Of a DNA stretch of 64,000 nucleotides, positions 63,070-64,000 are shown piece after piece (within the stretch, counting starts at the first letter, position 1; the number at the start of each line of letters is the position of its first letter). Both the position numbers and the translations under genes were made by a program. Under the pieces are notes generated by a model. That model was not told the DNA's origin. It saw nothing but the letters and a program-made list of their open reading frames with translations, and searched no databases. This stretch comes from Gymnodinialimonas sp. 202GB13-11. Its GTDB lineage: Bacteria > Pseudomonadota > Alphaproteobacteria > Rhodobacterales > Rhodobacteraceae. The stretch spans positions 2,356,001 through 2,420,000 of the forward strand of contig NZ_JBFRBH010000001.1 of the NCBI RefSeq assembly GCF_040932485.1, in the 5' to 3' direction.

Positions 63070-64000
63070 TGCCGGTCTGGCTGAAAGTGGCGCTCATCAC
63101 GCTCGGCACGTTGGCGGTGCTGATGGCCTTGGCCATCTACATTTTCGCCCGGATGATTGGCGGGATCTTCGACGGATTTGTCGAAGGGTTCACCAACCCC
63201 ACAGGGTCTGCCCCCGCAGCGGAAACCGGCCCGCAAGAAGTGCGCTTTCTTCAAACGGAGGGGTTTGATCCCACAGCCCCCGGGGCCGCCATTATACTGC
63301 ATCCAGCCTTTACCGGCCTTGCCAATCCGGTCGCCGTCACCGACCCGGCCCTTCTTGCAGAAGCCGCGGATACGGCCTTCTTCACCGACAACCGAAGCGC
63401 GGAGACCAGAATGGTCCTGCTATCGATCCTGTTCCTCAGCCCGCCCGGCAATGGCACGCGCTCCGCGATGGTCAGCCTGTTTCAGGATGGGCGTGAAGTG
63501 GGGACGCTGACCTGTTTCACGGGCCAATGCCCAAGGGGCGGCCCGCCGACCGCGCCCTACGATCTTGCGGGGCTGGAGGCGTCCGCGCAGCCCGTGACGC
63601 TGGAGGACGAGACCGTCATGGGCCTTCCCGCCGCCCGCGCGTTTCAGGCCGAACTGCTTGAGCAACCGGGCACGCTACTGACCAACGATGTGCAAGACCT
63701 GCCAGAGGCCGCGACGCGCTTCGACGGATATATGCGCGTGCGCCTGCCCTCTACCTTCGGCCCGTGGGAGGAATTCTCATCTTACCGGGGGGATGCCGAA
63801 CAGGCCGCGTTCGAAACAGGGTTGCGCCAGATCGGGCAAGGCACAGAGATCCCGTTTGAGATCACATACTCATTCTCGCGTACGTCGTGGACGCAATACG
63901 TGATCCATGATGCTGCGACGGAGCGAGCCGTGGTCGATGCAAATGGCTATGAGATTGTGGATGGGTGGCTGCCCCACATCATCCCGCAGGCCGATCTTTG
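63069..64000 (+). CDS. Membrane-anchored hypothetical protein, truncated by window end
   Basis: The GTG at 63069 overlaps the stop of the preceding gene by one base (TAGTG), and the frame stays open to the window end (about 310 codons). The N-terminus is a membrane segment (WLKVALITLGTLAVLMALAIYIFARMIGG) followed by a large soluble domain with Cys in LTCFTGQCPRGG and YSFSRTSWTQYVIHDAATERAVVDANGYEIVDGWLPHIIPQ near the visible end. Not recognised. It is the last visible gene of the importer/ligase operon. Confidence 0.7.
   Translation, partial: MPVWLKVALITLGTLAVLMALAIYIFARMIGGIFDGFVEGFTNPTGSAPAAETGPQEVRFLQTEGFDPTAPGAAIILHPAFTGLANPVAVTDPALLAEAADTAFFTDNRSAETRMVLLSILFLSPPGNGTRSAMVSLFQDGREVGTLTCFTGQCPRGGPPTAPYDLAGLEASAQPVTLEDETVMGLPAARAFQAELLEQPGTLLTNDVQDLPEAATRFDGYMRVRLPSTFGPWEEFSSYRGDAEQAAFETGLRQIGQGTEIPFEITYSFSRTSWTQYVIHDAATERAVVDANGYEIVDGWLPHIIPQADL

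Overview
The window looks like a chromosomal segment of an alphaproteobacterium of the Rhodobacteraceae (Roseobacter side). The evidence is high GC content, a 14-subunit nuo operon with nuoE split from the other peripheral genes by Rhodobacteraceae-type small accessory genes, the liu/mcc leucine-degradation cluster with a GST gene inside it, and dense ATGA-type overlaps. I see no rRNA, tRNA, CRISPR array, insertion sequence or prophage.

Layout. 1-2.6 kb: the end of a Hint-domain protein, an NTF2-like protein, then four small secreted proteins in a row that share a 27-residue module framed by two cysteines. Two of them also share an upstream palindrome. 2.65-8.55 kb (+): prfC, an unrecognised protein whose reading frame runs into a convergent gene, a protein with an Ada-like cysteine knuckle, a lipoprotein, and a DEAD-box RNA helicase with a long basic/acidic tail. 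8.57-34.3 kb (-): read 5'->3' this is nuoA, a trypsin-like protease, a 650-bp gap, nuoB-C-D, nuoE, nuoF, nuoG, nuoH, nuoI, nuoJ, nuoK, nuoL, nuoM, nuoN, birA, coaX and rnj. At least ten small lipoproteins, secreted or membrane proteins are interspersed, and three intrinsic terminators lie inside the cluster. 34.4-48.4 kb (mostly -): ivd, small secreted proteins, mccB, ASCH and membrane proteins, mccA, GST, HMG-CoA lyase, enoyl-CoA hydratase and an acyl-CoA synthetase. Together these cover leucine breakdown from isovaleryl-CoA to acetoacetate and acetyl-CoA. 48.5-53.1 kb: a possible Imm11-like protein, a decayed 2-oxoglutarate oxygenase pseudogene, a methyltransferase, an NTF2-like protein, PhzF and a YdcZ-type membrane protein. 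53.2-64 kb (+): a TerB-like and a PhnD-like protein, then a polar amino-acid-type ABC importer (ATPase, two binding proteins, two permeases) with an alpha/beta hydrolase inside it, two glutamine-synthetase-like ligases flanking a class-I glutamine amidotransferase, and a partial membrane-anchored protein.

How it fits together. The nuo block encodes complex I; its accessory proteins are mostly exported and may act in assembly or stability (inference). The liu block yields reduced ETF and acetyl-CoA, and its biotin enzyme needs the birA product encoded in the nuo block. The last block looks like uptake of an amine or amino-acid-like compound followed by gamma-glutamylation and its reversal (inference). 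The least explained parts are the four-gene secreted family at 1.0-2.6 kb and the two-gene sharing of a helix-hairpin-helix-like domain next to nuoE.
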